Source: Gemmatimonadaceae bacterium
GTDB taxonomy: Bacteria; Gemmatimonadota; Gemmatimonadetes; Gemmatimonadales; Gemmatimonadaceae
Direction: 5' to 3'
Assembly: GCA_035633115.1 (NCBI GenBank)
Contig: DASQFN010000058.1
Coordinates: forward strand, 1 to 64,000
Length of the DNA stretch: 64,000 nucleotides
Below the pieces are notes generated by a model that saw only the letters and a program-made list of their open reading frames with translations, did not search any database and had not been told where the DNA came from. The position numbers and the translations under genes are program-made. Positions 35,089 through 43,585 of the stretch are shown piece after piece (the stretch's first letter is position 1; every line of letters begins with the position of its first letter).

Positions 35089-35595
35089 ATGAAAGTTCTC
35101 TGCATTCGCGCGTGTATCGGTCTCATCGGTGTGCTTGCCACCGCGTGCGGCACGGACGACAAGCGGGCGGCCGCCGCCGACACGACGACGACAATCGTCA
35201 GAGACGCCACGACGAGCGACCTCCGGACCTACACCCTCGACATGGACAAGATGCGCCGGTACGCGGCCGCCGCGAAGGCGCTCGACGACGAGTCGAAGCG
35301 GAATCCGTCGGTCGTGATTGACGTCAACATCGGCAAGGAGCCGATATCCGAATCAATCGCGACAGTCGAGAGGAATGACTTCGTCACCGACTTGCTGAAG
35401 CGCGCCGGGACTACGCCAAGAGATTTCGTGATGACCATGGGCGCATATCTCCAGGCCGCGACGACCTCTGCTGCGCTCGACGCAAACCCGAACGCGCGCA
35501 TTCCGGAGGGTCAGAACGCCGACAACGTGGAATTCGTGCGGTCGCGCCGCGTTGAGATCGACAAGATCATGAGCGACGCCGGGCTCGGTCAGTAG
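35089..35595 (+). CDS. Hypothetical lipoprotein
   Basis: A 168-residue protein from ATG 35089 (GGAGG at 35079-35083). Signal peptide ends in LIGVLATACGT with lipobox Cys20. The mature protein is rich in charged helices (LRTYTLDMDKMRRYAAAAKA, VVIDVNIGKEPISESIATVE) and has TPRDFVMTMGAYLQAATTSA. No family recognised; it resembles small periplasmic lipoproteins seen often in this phylum. Its start lies just after the strong hairpin, so translation initiation could be affected by that structure. Confidence 0.75.
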   Translation: MKVLCIRACIGLIGVLATACGTDDKRAAAADTTTTIVRDATTSDLRTYTLDMDKMRRYAAAAKALDDESKRNPSVVIDVNIGKEPISESIATVERNDFVTDLLKRAGTTPRDFVMTMGAYLQAATTSAALDANPNARIPEGQNADNVEFVRSRRVEIDKIMSDAGLGQ

Positions 35596-35614
35596 CGCCG
35601 GCCGGAACCAGCCG

Positions 35615-37057
35615 CTACAGCAAAGTTCCACGCAGAATAAAAACAGCTGCGTAGAAGTAGATCACGAGGCCAGTGACGTCTACGAGAGTCGCTACGAACG
35701 GCGCCGACGCGCTGGCGGGATCGAAGCCCGCCCGGCGCAGAATGAACGGAAGCATCGAACCTGCAAGAGAGCCGAATGTGACCACTCCGAGCAGGGCCAC
35801 ACCCACCACCGCGGCGACGAGCAGATAGTGCTGTCCATAAGTCCCGGGCCAGATGAGCTCCCAGACCACGATGCGGATAACGCCAAGGAGTCCGAGGATC
35901 GTGCCGAGAACGAGCCCTGTCGGTAGCTCGCGCGCGGCGACACGCCACCAGTCGCGAAGCCGAACTTCGCCGAGGGCCATTGCGCGGATGATCAGCGACG
36001 TGGCTTGCGATCCCGAGTTGCCGCCGGAGCTGATGATCAGTGGAATGAAAAGGGTCAGCACGAGCGCGCTGGCCAGCTCCGCCTCGAATCCCCGCAGCAC
36101 CGACGCAGTCATCATCTCCCCGAGCAGCAGCACTGAAAGCCATCCGGCGCGCTTTCCGATCATCGAGAAGAAACCGATCTGAGTGTAGGGCTCGTCGAGC
36201 GCAGTCATTCCGCCGAAGCGCTGCACATCCTCGGTGTGCTCCTCCACGAGCGCGTCGATTACGTCGTCCACAGTGACTACACCAAGTATTCGGTGGTCGG
36301 CGTCCACCACCGGCAGAACGACGAGGTCGTATTCTGAAGTGAGGCGGGCCGCCTCCTCACGGTCCGCCGTCGGCGGCACCGTCACTACTTCCTCCCACGC
36401 CACGTCGCGCACGAGCGCGCCTTCGGGAGCAGCCAGCAGCTCGTGGAGTGACATCACCCCTTTGAGCTTGCCGCTCGCGTCGGTCGCGTAAATCGCGTGC
36501 ATCGCTTCGCGCCGTCCCGCCCGGGCAATGCGGCGCACCGCCGCGAGTGCTTCCTCGACACGAGTATCTTCCGAGACCGATACGAACTCGGTCGTCATCA
36601 GCCCACCTGCGCTGTCGGGCTCGTAGGCGAGAAGCCGCTCGGTCTCCTGGCGCGCCTGCTCCGGGATCTCTGAGAGAATCTCGTCGGCGCGGTCCTCTTC
36701 CATCTCCTCGAGGACGTCGGCGCGGTCGTCCGGCGTCATCTGAGTGACGAGCTCGGCCGCCTGGCGGGTCGTCATCGCCTCGAGGATTTCGCTGCGGAGA
36801 TCCTCGTCTAGATATTCGAGTACGTCGGCCGCCCGCGCGGCTGGCAAAGCGCTCAACAGCTCGGCGACACGACCGCGGGGCAGGGCCTCGGCTACGTCAG
36901 CGAGGTCCGCCGGGTGCATCTCCTCGGTCTCCGCGGCAAGGCTGCCGGGAGCTTCGTCGAGCAGGCTCAGGATGTCCGGTGCGAGCAGCGCGGCCACCCC
37001 CCGCATCTCATGTCCGCCCGATGGCGTGTGCAGGGGAGTGTGCCGGGTGTCTTTCAT
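35615..37057 (-). CDS. mgtE: Magnesium transporter MgtE
   Basis: About 480 residues with ATG 37057 (GTG 37060 also possible). Domains in order: N-terminal helical domain with MgtE repeats (DLADVAEALPRGRVAELLSA, ADVLEYLDEDLRSEILE), tandem CBS domains (GLMTTEFVSVSEDTRVEEAL, LVVLPVVDADHRILGVVTVD) and five membrane helices with the pore signature PLIISSGGNSGSQATSLIIR. This is the Mg2+-gated channel of the inner membrane. Its start overlaps the HMA gene stop (TGATG), so the two are coupled. Confidence 0.95.
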   Translation of the reverse strand: MKDTRHTPLHTPSGGHEMRGVAALLAPDILSLLDEAPGSLAAETEEMHPADLADVAEALPRGRVAELLSALPAARAADVLEYLDEDLRSEILEAMTTRQAAELVTQMTPDDRADVLEEMEEDRADEILSEIPEQARQETERLLAYEPDSAGGLMTTEFVSVSEDTRVEEALAAVRRIARAGRREAMHAIYATDASGKLKGVMSLHELLAAPEGALVRDVAWEEVVTVPPTADREEAARLTSEYDLVVLPVVDADHRILGVVTVDDVIDALVEEHTEDVQRFGGMTALDEPYTQIGFFSMIGKRAGWLSVLLLGEMMTASVLRGFEAELASALVLTLFIPLIISSGGNSGSQATSLIIRAMALGEVRLRDWWRVAARELPTGLVLGTILGLLGVIRIVVWELIWPGTYGQHYLLVAAVVGVALLGVVTFGSLAGSMLPFILRRAGFDPASASAPFVATLVDVTGLVIYFYAAVFILRGTLL

Positions 37058-37287
37058 CACACCACCGGCAGAGCGCGGCGGTCGTCGCTGAAGCTCACGA
37101 CTTCGTAGCCCGCAATTGAGATTGCTTCGGCGATGGACTCGTGGCTGGCGGTCCCGTCATGGTCGACAACGGCGCGGCCAATCGAGACGTCGGCGCGCGA
37201 GACTCCCTGCACCCCACCCAGCGCGGTGAATACCGCCCGAACGCAGTGGGCGCAGGTCATGCCGGCAATGCTAGCGGTGGTGATCAT
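37057..37287 (-). CDS. Heavy-metal-associated (HMA) domain protein, copper-chaperone-like
   Basis: A 76-residue ferredoxin-like HMA domain from ATG 37287: ASIAGMTCAHCVRAVFTALG holds the metal-binding GMTCAHC (Cys12, Cys15), followed by GVSRADVSIGRAVVDHDG and AEAISIAGYEVVSF. Such proteins bind Cu+ (or other soft metals) and hand them on. It overlaps mgtE by one base, an unusual partner, since MgtE carries Mg2+. Ten extra residues are possible from a start at 37317. Confidence 0.9.
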   Translation of the reverse strand: MITTASIAGMTCAHCVRAVFTALGGVQGVSRADVSIGRAVVDHDGTASHESIAEAISIAGYEVVSFSDDRRALPVV

Positions 37288-37410
37288 CGGCCTCAATATA
37301 TGTAAAACGGATTTCATGGATGTAGCGCATCAGAGACATCGATCGGATAATGCTTGTCACCTGGCCAAGTGCAATCTCGTATCGTTATAAGAGGATGAAG
37401 GGGGATTGAG

Positions 37411-37806
37411 ATGAAAGACACCTCACCAGGCGAGCCTCGCTTCGGCGAGCCTCCGGAAGCTGCAACGCGACAGGTTGCGGCGGGTGACTGGAACCGAGCA
37501 GACATCGATGCTGTGCCCCAACCGACTCCGCGGCGCGAGCGGCTCTTCTCGCGCAAGGTGATGATTGGCTGGGCGCTATTCGCGATCGCAGCCTATTTCG
37601 GTGTTCAAGCCGCGACGAGCGCGGTGAAGGCATCAGTCAGGGAAGCCGTCAGATCAGGCGTACTCTCGTCGGCGACGCAGACGAAGGATCGCATCGTGAT
37701 CGAGACTCCCGATGGTAAGCGGGTGACGATCAGTCGCAAGCGTCCCGGTCCGTCCGCCGAGATAATCAGAACGCAGCCCTCGGCGCCCGAGCAGAAAAAG
37801 CGCTAA
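37411..37806 (+). CDS. Hypothetical single-pass membrane protein
   Basis: A 131-residue protein with GGGGGATTGAG before ATG 37411. Residues 1-45 are hydrophilic and Pro/Arg rich, 47-68 a membrane helix (KVMIGWALFAIAAYFGVQAA), and the C-terminus is basic (RIVIETPDGKRVTISRKRPG). No family is recognised. Its end overlaps by 4 bp the end of the opposite glycosidase-like gene. Confidence 0.72.
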   Translation: MKDTSPGEPRFGEPPEAATRQVAAGDWNRADIDAVPQPTPRRERLFSRKVMIGWALFAIAAYFGVQAATSAVKASVREAVRSGVLSSATQTKDRIVIETPDGKRVTISRKRPGPSAEIIRTQPSAPEQKKR

Positions 37807-39104
37807 TCGTCGCTCGGTCGCGCTGCCGGCACAGGCGGATTCTTTGCCCGGCTCACGAGCGTCTTCTCCAGCGCGGGCACGAACAGATCGTACTGCGACC
37901 CCGGATGCCACAACACCCAGCCCTCATATCCCGAGTCGTAGACAGCGCGCTTCTGCTGCTCGATCTCCGCAGCCCCGTAGCGCGGCTGGCCGAGGGTAAA
38001 TGCCTGCAGCCATGGGCGGACGCGCTGACCAGTGATTCCCACGGCGGCGTTACGCTCGCGAGCGCGTGAGATCGCGATGTGAATCACCCTGTACGGATCG
38101 GCGTTTGGGCGCGGGATGCCGAAGGAGCCCCGCGGGTAATGCGACGGGTAAACCATCGGCAGCAGCACGTCCACGGATTTCGTGAGCGGTTCCCAGGCCT
38201 GACCGACCTCCAGCGCGCCGTTGACAGTCGTCACCAGGCCGAAAATATCGGCCGTGGTTCGCACCCCGTACTTGTCCAGTCGCTTCTTCGCCGCGTTCAG
38301 AAACTCGGCGAGCGCCTGTGACTTCGTTCGCCCGTTTGATTCGGGGAATACCTGCGCGGGAAGACTCTTGTAGGGCTCGGGGAATCGAATGTAATCGTAC
38401 TGAATCTCGCCGAAGCCCATCTTCGCGGCCTCCTCGGCGACCCGGAAGTTGTACTCCCAGATTTCGTTCGCATAAGGATTCACCCACGCGAGCCCCTTGT
38501 GATCGCGCCAGGCTGAGCCGTCGTTCCTGCGAATCGTGTGCTCGGGATTGGCGCGAGCGGCCACCGAATCCTTGAACACCACGATGCGCGCGACCGGGAG
38601 AATTCCGTGCGCGTTCAAGGTGTCGACCAGCGCCTTCAGGTTCGCCACCTTGGCTGTTGCGCCCTGATTCTTCTGTAGAAGCGGATCGCTCGAGTGGAAA
38701 TTCAGACCGAACTCGTCCTTGATGTCGATCACGAACGCGTTGATCTCGGTCGAATCGGCAATGCCGATGAGACGCCCCATCTTCTTGGTGCTCTGTGCCG
38801 CGAACCGATTGATGTAGAGGCCGCGGATTGGCGCCGAGGGATCGCTGCGAAGCTTCCGAACCTCGGCCGACCCCGGCCCCGGGGGCAGTGCAGGTGTGGC
38901 ACCGCCGGCTGCCTGTGTGGACCCGGTCGCCGCGCCGGGCTGAGTGGAGCCCGGTGCCGCGATTGCCGAGCCGGCGCCGACCACCGAGGAAGCGATCGAG
39001 TCGGTGGCGGCCTGCGTTGCGGCGGCGTCGCGGCTTCCGCCACATGCCGGGAGAGCCAGAAGAGACAGGATACCGAGCAGCGGACGTCTGAGAGCTGAGG
39101 CCAT
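37803..39104 (-). CDS. Putative glycoside hydrolase lipoprotein (DUF4015)
   Basis: A 433-residue protein from ATG 39104, chosen because it gives a clear lipoprotein signal (LSLLALPACGG). After a Thr/Ala/Gly-rich linker, the catalytic TIM-barrel of the DUF4015 putative glycosidase family begins near residue 95: IRGLYINRFAAQSTKKMGRL, NAFVIDIKDEFGLNFHS, ILPVARIVVFKDSVAARANP, MGFGEIQYDYIRFPEP and VDVLLPMVYPSHYPRGSFG. Asp/Glu in EIQYDYIRFP are candidate catalytic acids. It is probably anchored to a membrane facing out and cuts a polysaccharide of unknown kind. The 76 extra upstream residues are not supported. Confidence 0.82.
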   Translation of the reverse strand: MASALRRPLLGILSLLALPACGGSRDAAATQAATDSIASSVVGAGSAIAAPGSTQPGAATGSTQAAGGATPALPPGPGSAEVRKLRSDPSAPIRGLYINRFAAQSTKKMGRLIGIADSTEINAFVIDIKDEFGLNFHSSDPLLQKNQGATAKVANLKALVDTLNAHGILPVARIVVFKDSVAARANPEHTIRRNDGSAWRDHKGLAWVNPYANEIWEYNFRVAEEAAKMGFGEIQYDYIRFPEPYKSLPAQVFPESNGRTKSQALAEFLNAAKKRLDKYGVRTTADIFGLVTTVNGALEVGQAWEPLTKSVDVLLPMVYPSHYPRGSFGIPRPNADPYRVIHIAISRARERNAAVGITGQRVRPWLQAFTLGQPRYGAAEIEQQKRAVYDSGYEGWVLWHPGSQYDLFVPALEKTLVSRAKNPPVPAARPSDD

Positions 39105-39174
39105 CTGGATGTCGTTGTGAAGGTCGGAAAATTTCAAAGGGTCAATCAGGGATGATGCACTATATTTGCCACTG

Positions 39175-40116
39175 ATGCGAATCCTTCGTTGGCTGCTCAT
39201 TGTACCCCTTGCGGGCTGTTCGTTGCCCGAGCCCAAGCCTCCCGCCGCCGAGTTTCTGGTGGCTGACGGGAGCTCGACGTATTGGGTCAAGAGCGGGCCG
39301 GCCGGAATCCACGCGCGGGTTTCTCCGCTCATACTGACGCGCGCCGGAGGGCGGTTTTACGAGGTGTACGTGGGAGAGAGCACGCGCTCGTACGAGTACG
39401 CTCTTTTCTCGGGCGAGCCGATCTACCGTCGCGATCTCGTCACCAACGAATTGACGCTTCTCTGGCAGGACGAAAGAATAAGCGCCTGGGAGCGGGCGTA
39501 CCTCGCAGCTAATCCTTCGGCCAGACTGCTCGACCCGGACGAAGAGAGCGAGGATGTGTCGCTGTTCGCTACCGGTGAATCGGACATTCTCGGAGTCGTC
39601 GGGCCATTCGTTCTCTATACGCATCGCTCGAATCTCGAGAATCTGCACAGCCATCGCGCGGACACGGCGCGCGGGGTGATCGACGTCCGGATCGCCAAGT
39701 CGGTGCCGATTGCCGCGCTGGCGACCGACACCGCCGCGATATCCGACGGAGGAGTGCACGAAAAGGGCGGCCTCCGATGGCGTCACGCGGGCTACGATGT
39801 TATCGCGCGTCTCGACACGGCGCGGAATCAGACGCAGGTGATGCTGCGGGATTCTCGCAACAACCAGTGGCCGCTGGGATACGTGAAGTCTCCTGTCCCG
39901 CGGATATTCTGGCTCGATGAGAAGCGTGTGGACGCGCGCGTACGGTCGGCCATCGGGGACGCTTTCGACGGAGCACTTTCCGATGAAGATCTGACGCAGC
40001 TCGCATCGCGTGGCCTGCAGCGCGGGCAGCGCGGGCAGCGGGGGCAGCAGGGGCAGCAGGGGCAGCAGGGGCAGCGCGCCGCATCACTTCGACGCCCGGC
40101 GAAGCAGCTGCAGTGA
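39175..40116 (+). CDS. Hypothetical lipoprotein with Gly-Gln repeat tail
   Basis: A 313-residue protein from ATG 39175 with lipobox LIVPLAGCSLPEPK (Cys15). The middle is a beta-rich region (FLVADGSSTYWVKSGPAGIH, EYALFSGEPIYRRDLVTNE, GVVGPFVLYTHRSNL) reminiscent of DUF3298/RsiV-like proteins, which is a guess. Residues about 283-300 are a GQRGQRGQQGQQGQQGQR repeat encoded by 9-bp DNA units. A TATATT (39161-39166) about 9 bp before the ATG suggests a leaderless mRNA. The stop overlaps the thioesterase GTG by 4 bp. Confidence 0.72.
   Translation: MRILRWLLIVPLAGCSLPEPKPPAAEFLVADGSSTYWVKSGPAGIHARVSPLILTRAGGRFYEVYVGESTRSYEYALFSGEPIYRRDLVTNELTLLWQDERISAWERAYLAANPSARLLDPDEESEDVSLFATGESDILGVVGPFVLYTHRSNLENLHSHRADTARGVIDVRIAKSVPIAALATDTAAISDGGVHEKGGLRWRHAGYDVIARLDTARNQTQVMLRDSRNNQWPLGYVKSPVPRIFWLDEKRVDARVRSAIGDAFDGALSDEDLTQLASRGLQRGQRGQRGQQGQQGQQGQRAASLRRPAKQLQ
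40020..40078 (+). repeat. 9-bp tandem repeat inside a gene
   Basis: About six units of GGGCAGCGN/GGGCAGCAG run from 40024 to 40077, coding (GQ-R/Q)n near the C-terminus of the lipoprotein. In-frame copy-number change would alter tail length without breaking the frame. Confidence 0.8.
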
Positions 40117-40625
40117 CCGCCGCCGCCACGTCGCGGACGGTCAAGGAAACGCAGCACGAGACATCGCAGCTCATGATGCCTCAGCACTCGAACAACCTGA
40201 ACAACGTCTTCGGCGGAGTCATCCTCGCGATGATGGATACCGCGGCCGCGGTCTCCGCAATCCGCCACGCTCGAATGACCTGCATGACGGTTTCCGTCGA
40301 CCGCGTGGATTTCCGCGAGCCGATCTACCTTGGCGACCTGGTGATCATGAAGTGCAGCCTGAACTTCGTCGGCAGGACATCGATGGAAGTTGGCGTCCGG
40401 GTGGAAGCCGAGCATCTGCTCACCGGGGTCAGGCGGCACACCAACTCCTGCTACCTGACGTACGTGGCAGTCGACGCGGCGGGACGGCCGGCGGAAGTTC
40501 CGCGGCTGGTAACCGAGACTCCCGATGAGATTCGGCGCCACGAAGCGGCGAAGGAGCGAAGGCGCAGACGGCTCGAGGAGAGGAGAGACGAAGAAGGATC
40601 TCGCGAGGGTCCGTCAGCCCAGTAA
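40113..40625 (+). CDS. Acyl-CoA thioesterase, hotdog fold
   Basis: A 170-residue thioesterase starting GTG 40113 in a GTGA overlap with the lipoprotein. The YciA/BFIT-type hotdog motif is clear: MPQHSNNLNNVFGGVILAMM with the catalytic Asn/Asp pair (DTAAAVSAIRHA), then TVSVDRVDFREPIYLGDLV and TNSCYLTYVAVDAAGRP. It hydrolyses acyl-CoA in the cytosol. The C-terminal 30 residues are charged (ERRRRRLEERRDEEGSREGP) and end in a repeat-derived SREGPSAQ tail also found elsewhere in the window. Confidence 0.88.
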   Translation: MTAAATSRTVKETQHETSQLMMPQHSNNLNNVFGGVILAMMDTAAAVSAIRHARMTCMTVSVDRVDFREPIYLGDLVIMKCSLNFVGRTSMEVGVRVEAEHLLTGVRRHTNSCYLTYVAVDAAGRPAEVPRLVTETPDEIRRHEAAKERRRRRLEERRDEEGSREGPSAQ

Positions 40626-40779
40626 GCTCAAAGCCGTCTACGGTTTTCTCGGTGTTCTCCTCCCATGCACGCTGGATTAGATGATCTGGAAGGCGCGGCC
40701 TGAAGTAGTTGGGCCGGTCGAGTCCTCGCGCACCCCGCCCATCTTGACGCCGGGCACGTAGCCTGACCAGAGTTCGCGC

Positions 40780-41184
40780 ATGCCACGATCGTTCTCTGTC
40801 GACGAAGCGAATCGGATGCTCCCGCTCGTCAAGCGCATCGTGAGTGACGCGGTGCGCGACTACTGGCGGTGGCAGGACACGGTGCGCGAGTTCGAGGTTG
40901 CCGCGCTCCGCAGCAGTCCGGAGCAGCCCGATCAGGCGGCCGAGGAGCTCCAGGCGAAGGCGACTAAGCTCGCGGAAGAAATCGACGGGTACATGGCTGA
41001 GCTGCAGAAGCTCGGCGTACTGTTCAAGGGGTTCGGCACCGGGCTGGTGGATTTTCCGGGAGAAATCGACGGCCGGCCGGTGCTTCTATGCTGGCAGCTG
41101 GGCGAAGAGAGTGTACAGTACTGGCACGAGGAAAGTGCCGGATTCATTGGGCGACAACCATTGCCGGAGCTCCAGGTAAACTGA
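40780..41184 (+). CDS. DUF2203 family protein
   Basis: A 134-residue protein with RSFSVDEANRMLPLVKRIV at the start, the coiled middle AAEELQAKATKLAEEIDGYM and the C-terminal KLGVLFKGFGTGLVDFPGEI, VLLCWQLGEESVQYWHEESA of DUF2203. Members are often found beside housekeeping genes; their biochemical role is not known. The next gene begins right after the stop. Confidence 0.85.
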   Translation: MPRSFSVDEANRMLPLVKRIVSDAVRDYWRWQDTVREFEVAALRSSPEQPDQAAEELQAKATKLAEEIDGYMAELQKLGVLFKGFGTGLVDFPGEIDGRPVLLCWQLGEESVQYWHEESAGFIGRQPLPELQVN

Positions 41185-41475
41185 ATGGCAGACGACATCA
41201 GGGAATTCGTTGGGCCCGACGGAACGAGATGGGGATTTCAGGTCAAGGTGCCCGGCTCGAGCAACGCGATGGTTGTGTTCCATCACCCCGGTGGAAAAAC
41301 CGCGCGGCTCGATCGCTATGCATGGCACCAGTGGCACGGACCCGAGGCTCGCAGCGTCACTGCGTCGCTGAGCAAGGAATCGGTGATGAAGGCGCTCACG
41401 CCGCCGGTCCTGGCACTGTTGTTCAGGCGGTCGATGCCCATCTCTGCTTCCCGCGACGGTCCGGCGGTTCAATAG
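41185..41475 (+). CDS. Hypothetical protein (96 aa)
   Basis: ATG 41185 follows directly on the DUF2203 stop, so coupling is likely. The product has IREFVGPDGTRWGFQVKVPG, AMVVFHHPGGKTARLDRYAW and HQWHGPEARSVTASLSKESV: a compact beta-rich small domain with several Trp and His. No family is recognised. Its last residues SRDGPAVQ come from a copy of the repeat described at 41452-41525. Confidence 0.7.
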   Translation: MADDIREFVGPDGTRWGFQVKVPGSSNAMVVFHHPGGKTARLDRYAWHQWHGPEARSVTASLSKESVMKALTPPVLALLFRRSMPISASRDGPAVQ

Positions 41476-41525
41476 CGTTTTCGCGAGGTCCGTCGGATTC
41501 GCGCGAGGGTCCGTCGGTTCAGTGA
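41452..41525 (+). repeat. Three copies of a GGTCCGTCGG-containing repeat
   Basis: Copies at 41452-41475, 41482-41499 and 41501-41525 share CGCGA(G)GGTCCG(T/G)CGG, two ending in TTCA(A/G)T(A/G). A further copy is at 40601-40625 and ends the thioesterase gene. In-frame copies give an SREGPSVQ-stop tail. Confidence 0.7.
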
Positions 41526-41591
41526 ACGCAGGCCGCGCGTTCTCGATCGTTTCGTTCAGCAGACTTGGGCAGAGAACACCGAGAAGACCTT

Positions 41592-42407
41592 TTACAGGTT
41601 AACTGCAACCCCTCTCAAGTGCTCCGCCACTCCCGCGATGTCCGCCCTCGTTGAGAGATCCAGGACTGGTTCCGAGATCTTTACCACTCTGAATTGCATG
41701 GAGTGGTGTGCAATCGCCCAGTGGACCGCCTGAGGCAGCTCGTATTCGCCTCGCGCTGAGAGCGGGACACCGCGGCACGCGGCGAAGATCTCCGACGTGA
41801 ATAGAAAGCAGTTCATGCTCGAGTAGATGGGTGTTCCCGCTTTGAGCATCTCTTCATTGGGCGCGACGAGAATGCGCCGCAGGTACCCGCCTTCGTCTAT
41901 GTCGAGCGCGCCAAATCTCGACGTTCGCTCGGCCGACACGTTGCCGCTCCGGACCAATGTCTCACGGTCGAACGCGGCGATCGCCGGCTCGCGCAATCGA
42001 TGCAGCTCCTCGAGCGCAACCGATGGATAGTAGTTGTCCGAGTTGAGGACCACGAAGCTGTCACCGGCCGCAAATTCTTCGGCAGAGAGCACCGCGTTGG
42101 CTGTCCCGAGCGCGCGCTCCTGCACGGCGAAGCGAACCCGGATGCGCGTTGGAATCATCTCGCGCTCGTAATGATCGCGCACGCCCTGATGCTCCGGCCC
42201 GATGACGAGGCACGCGTCGGTGAATCCCGCGTCAGCAACTTCAGTGAGCACGTAGTCCAGAAACGGCCGGCCAATCGGAATCATCGCCTTGATCCCAAGC
42301 GATGCAGCAGCAGCCTGCCCCCCTTCGAGACGTGCTTCCTCATCCGCTTTTCGCATGCGGGTCCCCAACCCGCGGGCAAGAATGACGACTTTGGTAGTCG
42401 TATTAAT
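41592..42407 (-). CDS. Sugar-phosphate nucleotidyltransferase
   Basis: About 271 residues when the conserved N-terminus is included. The NTP-binding loop VVILARGLGTRMR needs sequence upstream of the first TTG (42368); no ATG, GTG or TTG exists between it and an upstream stop, and the frame opens with ATT 42407, which overlaps the RNase Z stop. An ATT start is therefore proposed. Other marks: PIGRPFLDYVLTEVADAGFT, VLNSDNYYPSVALEEL, FGALDIDEGGYLRRILVAPN and YSSMNCFLFTSEIF. The enzyme should join NTP to a sugar phosphate for glycan precursors. It overlaps rnz by 5 bp and is transcribed with it. Confidence 0.83.
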   Translation of the reverse strand: MNTTTKVVILARGLGTRMRKADEEARLEGGQAAAASLGIKAMIPIGRPFLDYVLTEVADAGFTDACLVIGPEHQGVRDHYEREMIPTRIRVRFAVQERALGTANAVLSAEEFAAGDSFVVLNSDNYYPSVALEELHRLREPAIAAFDRETLVRSGNVSAERTSRFGALDIDEGGYLRRILVAPNEEMLKAGTPIYSSMNCFLFTSEIFAACRGVPLSARGEYELPQAVHWAIAHHSMQFRVVKISEPVLDLSTRADIAGVAEHLRGVAVNL

Positions 42408-43344
42408 CCGGGGACCCCTCGCGCGATTCGCGAAACAAGACGTCTATCTCCATCCCGTCGCGCGCAACGATGGTGTCGGGGAAGACCTCTCTCGCCTCGC
42501 GCAGGAGATCCGATGCGCTCTGTGAGTAACGCGCCGAGAGATGCGTAAGCACAAGCTGCTTCACGCCCGCCGCGCTTGCGACTTGAGCGGCTTCTCTCGC
42601 CGTGGAATGTCCAGTTTCCAGAGCGCGCTGTGCTTCTTCGTCTGCGAACGTCGCTTCGTGAATGAGCAGATCCGCATCGCGCGCTGCTTCGACCGTTCCC
42701 GCGCACGGCCGCCCGTCGCCTCCGAATACCACGCGGCGTCCCGGCCGAGAAGGTCCGACGAGATCCGACGCATCAATCACTCTTCCATCCGGCAGCGTCA
42801 CCGACTGCCCCCGGTGGAGCAATCCCCACATCGGGCCCTCGGGGATTCCCAGCTCCCGCGCCAGGCCGGGATTGAATCGCCCGAGCCGCGTGTCTTCGAC
42901 GATCGCATATCCCAGAGCGATCTTCCCGGCGTGCTCGACCGGATAGGGCAACACGCTGTAGTCCTTTCGCTTGACCGGAGTCTCGGCGGTGATCTCGCGG
43001 TATTCGATCGGAAACTTTTCCTTCTCGGTGCCGAGTGCAATTGCCCGGGTCAGGAGAGCCTCGGATCCGGGTGGTCCCCACAGAGTCATCGGATCCTCGC
43101 GCCCCTGAAGAGACAGCGTCCGAAACAATCCAATCACGCCGAGCATGTGATCCGCGTGCATGTGCGTGAAGAAAATGTCGCGAAGAGCAAAGCTGATCCC
43201 ATAACGCATCATCTGGCGCTGTGTTCCTTCGCCACAGTCGAACAGAAGCGTTTCTCCTTCGCGTGTTACCGCGATGGATGTGACGTTGCGCTCGACGGTC
43301 GGGCGCGACGCCGACGTACCGAGAAAGCGGACGGTCAGCGACAT
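42403..43344 (-). CDS. rnz: Ribonuclease Z (metallo-beta-lactamase fold)
   Basis: A 313-residue tRNase Z from ATG 43344 (the frame extends upstream to 43593 without family sequence). Zinc-binding motifs: VTREGETLLFDCGEGTQRQM, FFTHMHADHMLGVIGLFRTL (HxHxDH), VVFGGDGRPC (Asp) and LVLTHLSARYSQS (His). It trims 3' trailers of tRNA precursors. The long exosite pattern KRKDYSVLPYPVEHAGKIAL fits bacterial RNase Z. The two tRNA genes in this window do not encode CCA in their DNA, in keeping with RNase Z processing. Confidence 0.92.
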   Translation of the reverse strand: MSLTVRFLGTSASRPTVERNVTSIAVTREGETLLFDCGEGTQRQMMRYGISFALRDIFFTHMHADHMLGVIGLFRTLSLQGREDPMTLWGPPGSEALLTRAIALGTEKEKFPIEYREITAETPVKRKDYSVLPYPVEHAGKIALGYAIVEDTRLGRFNPGLARELGIPEGPMWGLLHRGQSVTLPDGRVIDASDLVGPSRPGRRVVFGGDGRPCAGTVEAARDADLLIHEATFADEEAQRALETGHSTAREAAQVASAAGVKQLVLTHLSARYSQSASDLLREAREVFPDTIVARDGMEIDVLFRESREGSPD

Positions 43345-43585
43345 TCGCCCAATATACCGGCTTCGGTTTACGCGCAGGCTCCGGACGGCGCGTGGGAGCG
43401 AAATGTGCGACATGCGATTGAGGGCCACCATCGCGGGGTGAGCGATGTCGATCATGAGCTCGCAGGTGACCTCTGACGGTCGGGTTGCCGCTGGAGCTGG
43501 GCGAACATTCAGCCGTCGCGGTGTAGCAAAGCAGAACGGCCAACGGGGCCGAGCAGGTATGAACGCGAGGGAGATGGTGGACAAA

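Noticed and set aside
40020-40078. CRISPR-like array
   Set aside because: Units of 9 bp, no spacers, inside a coding frame; it is a coding microsatellite.
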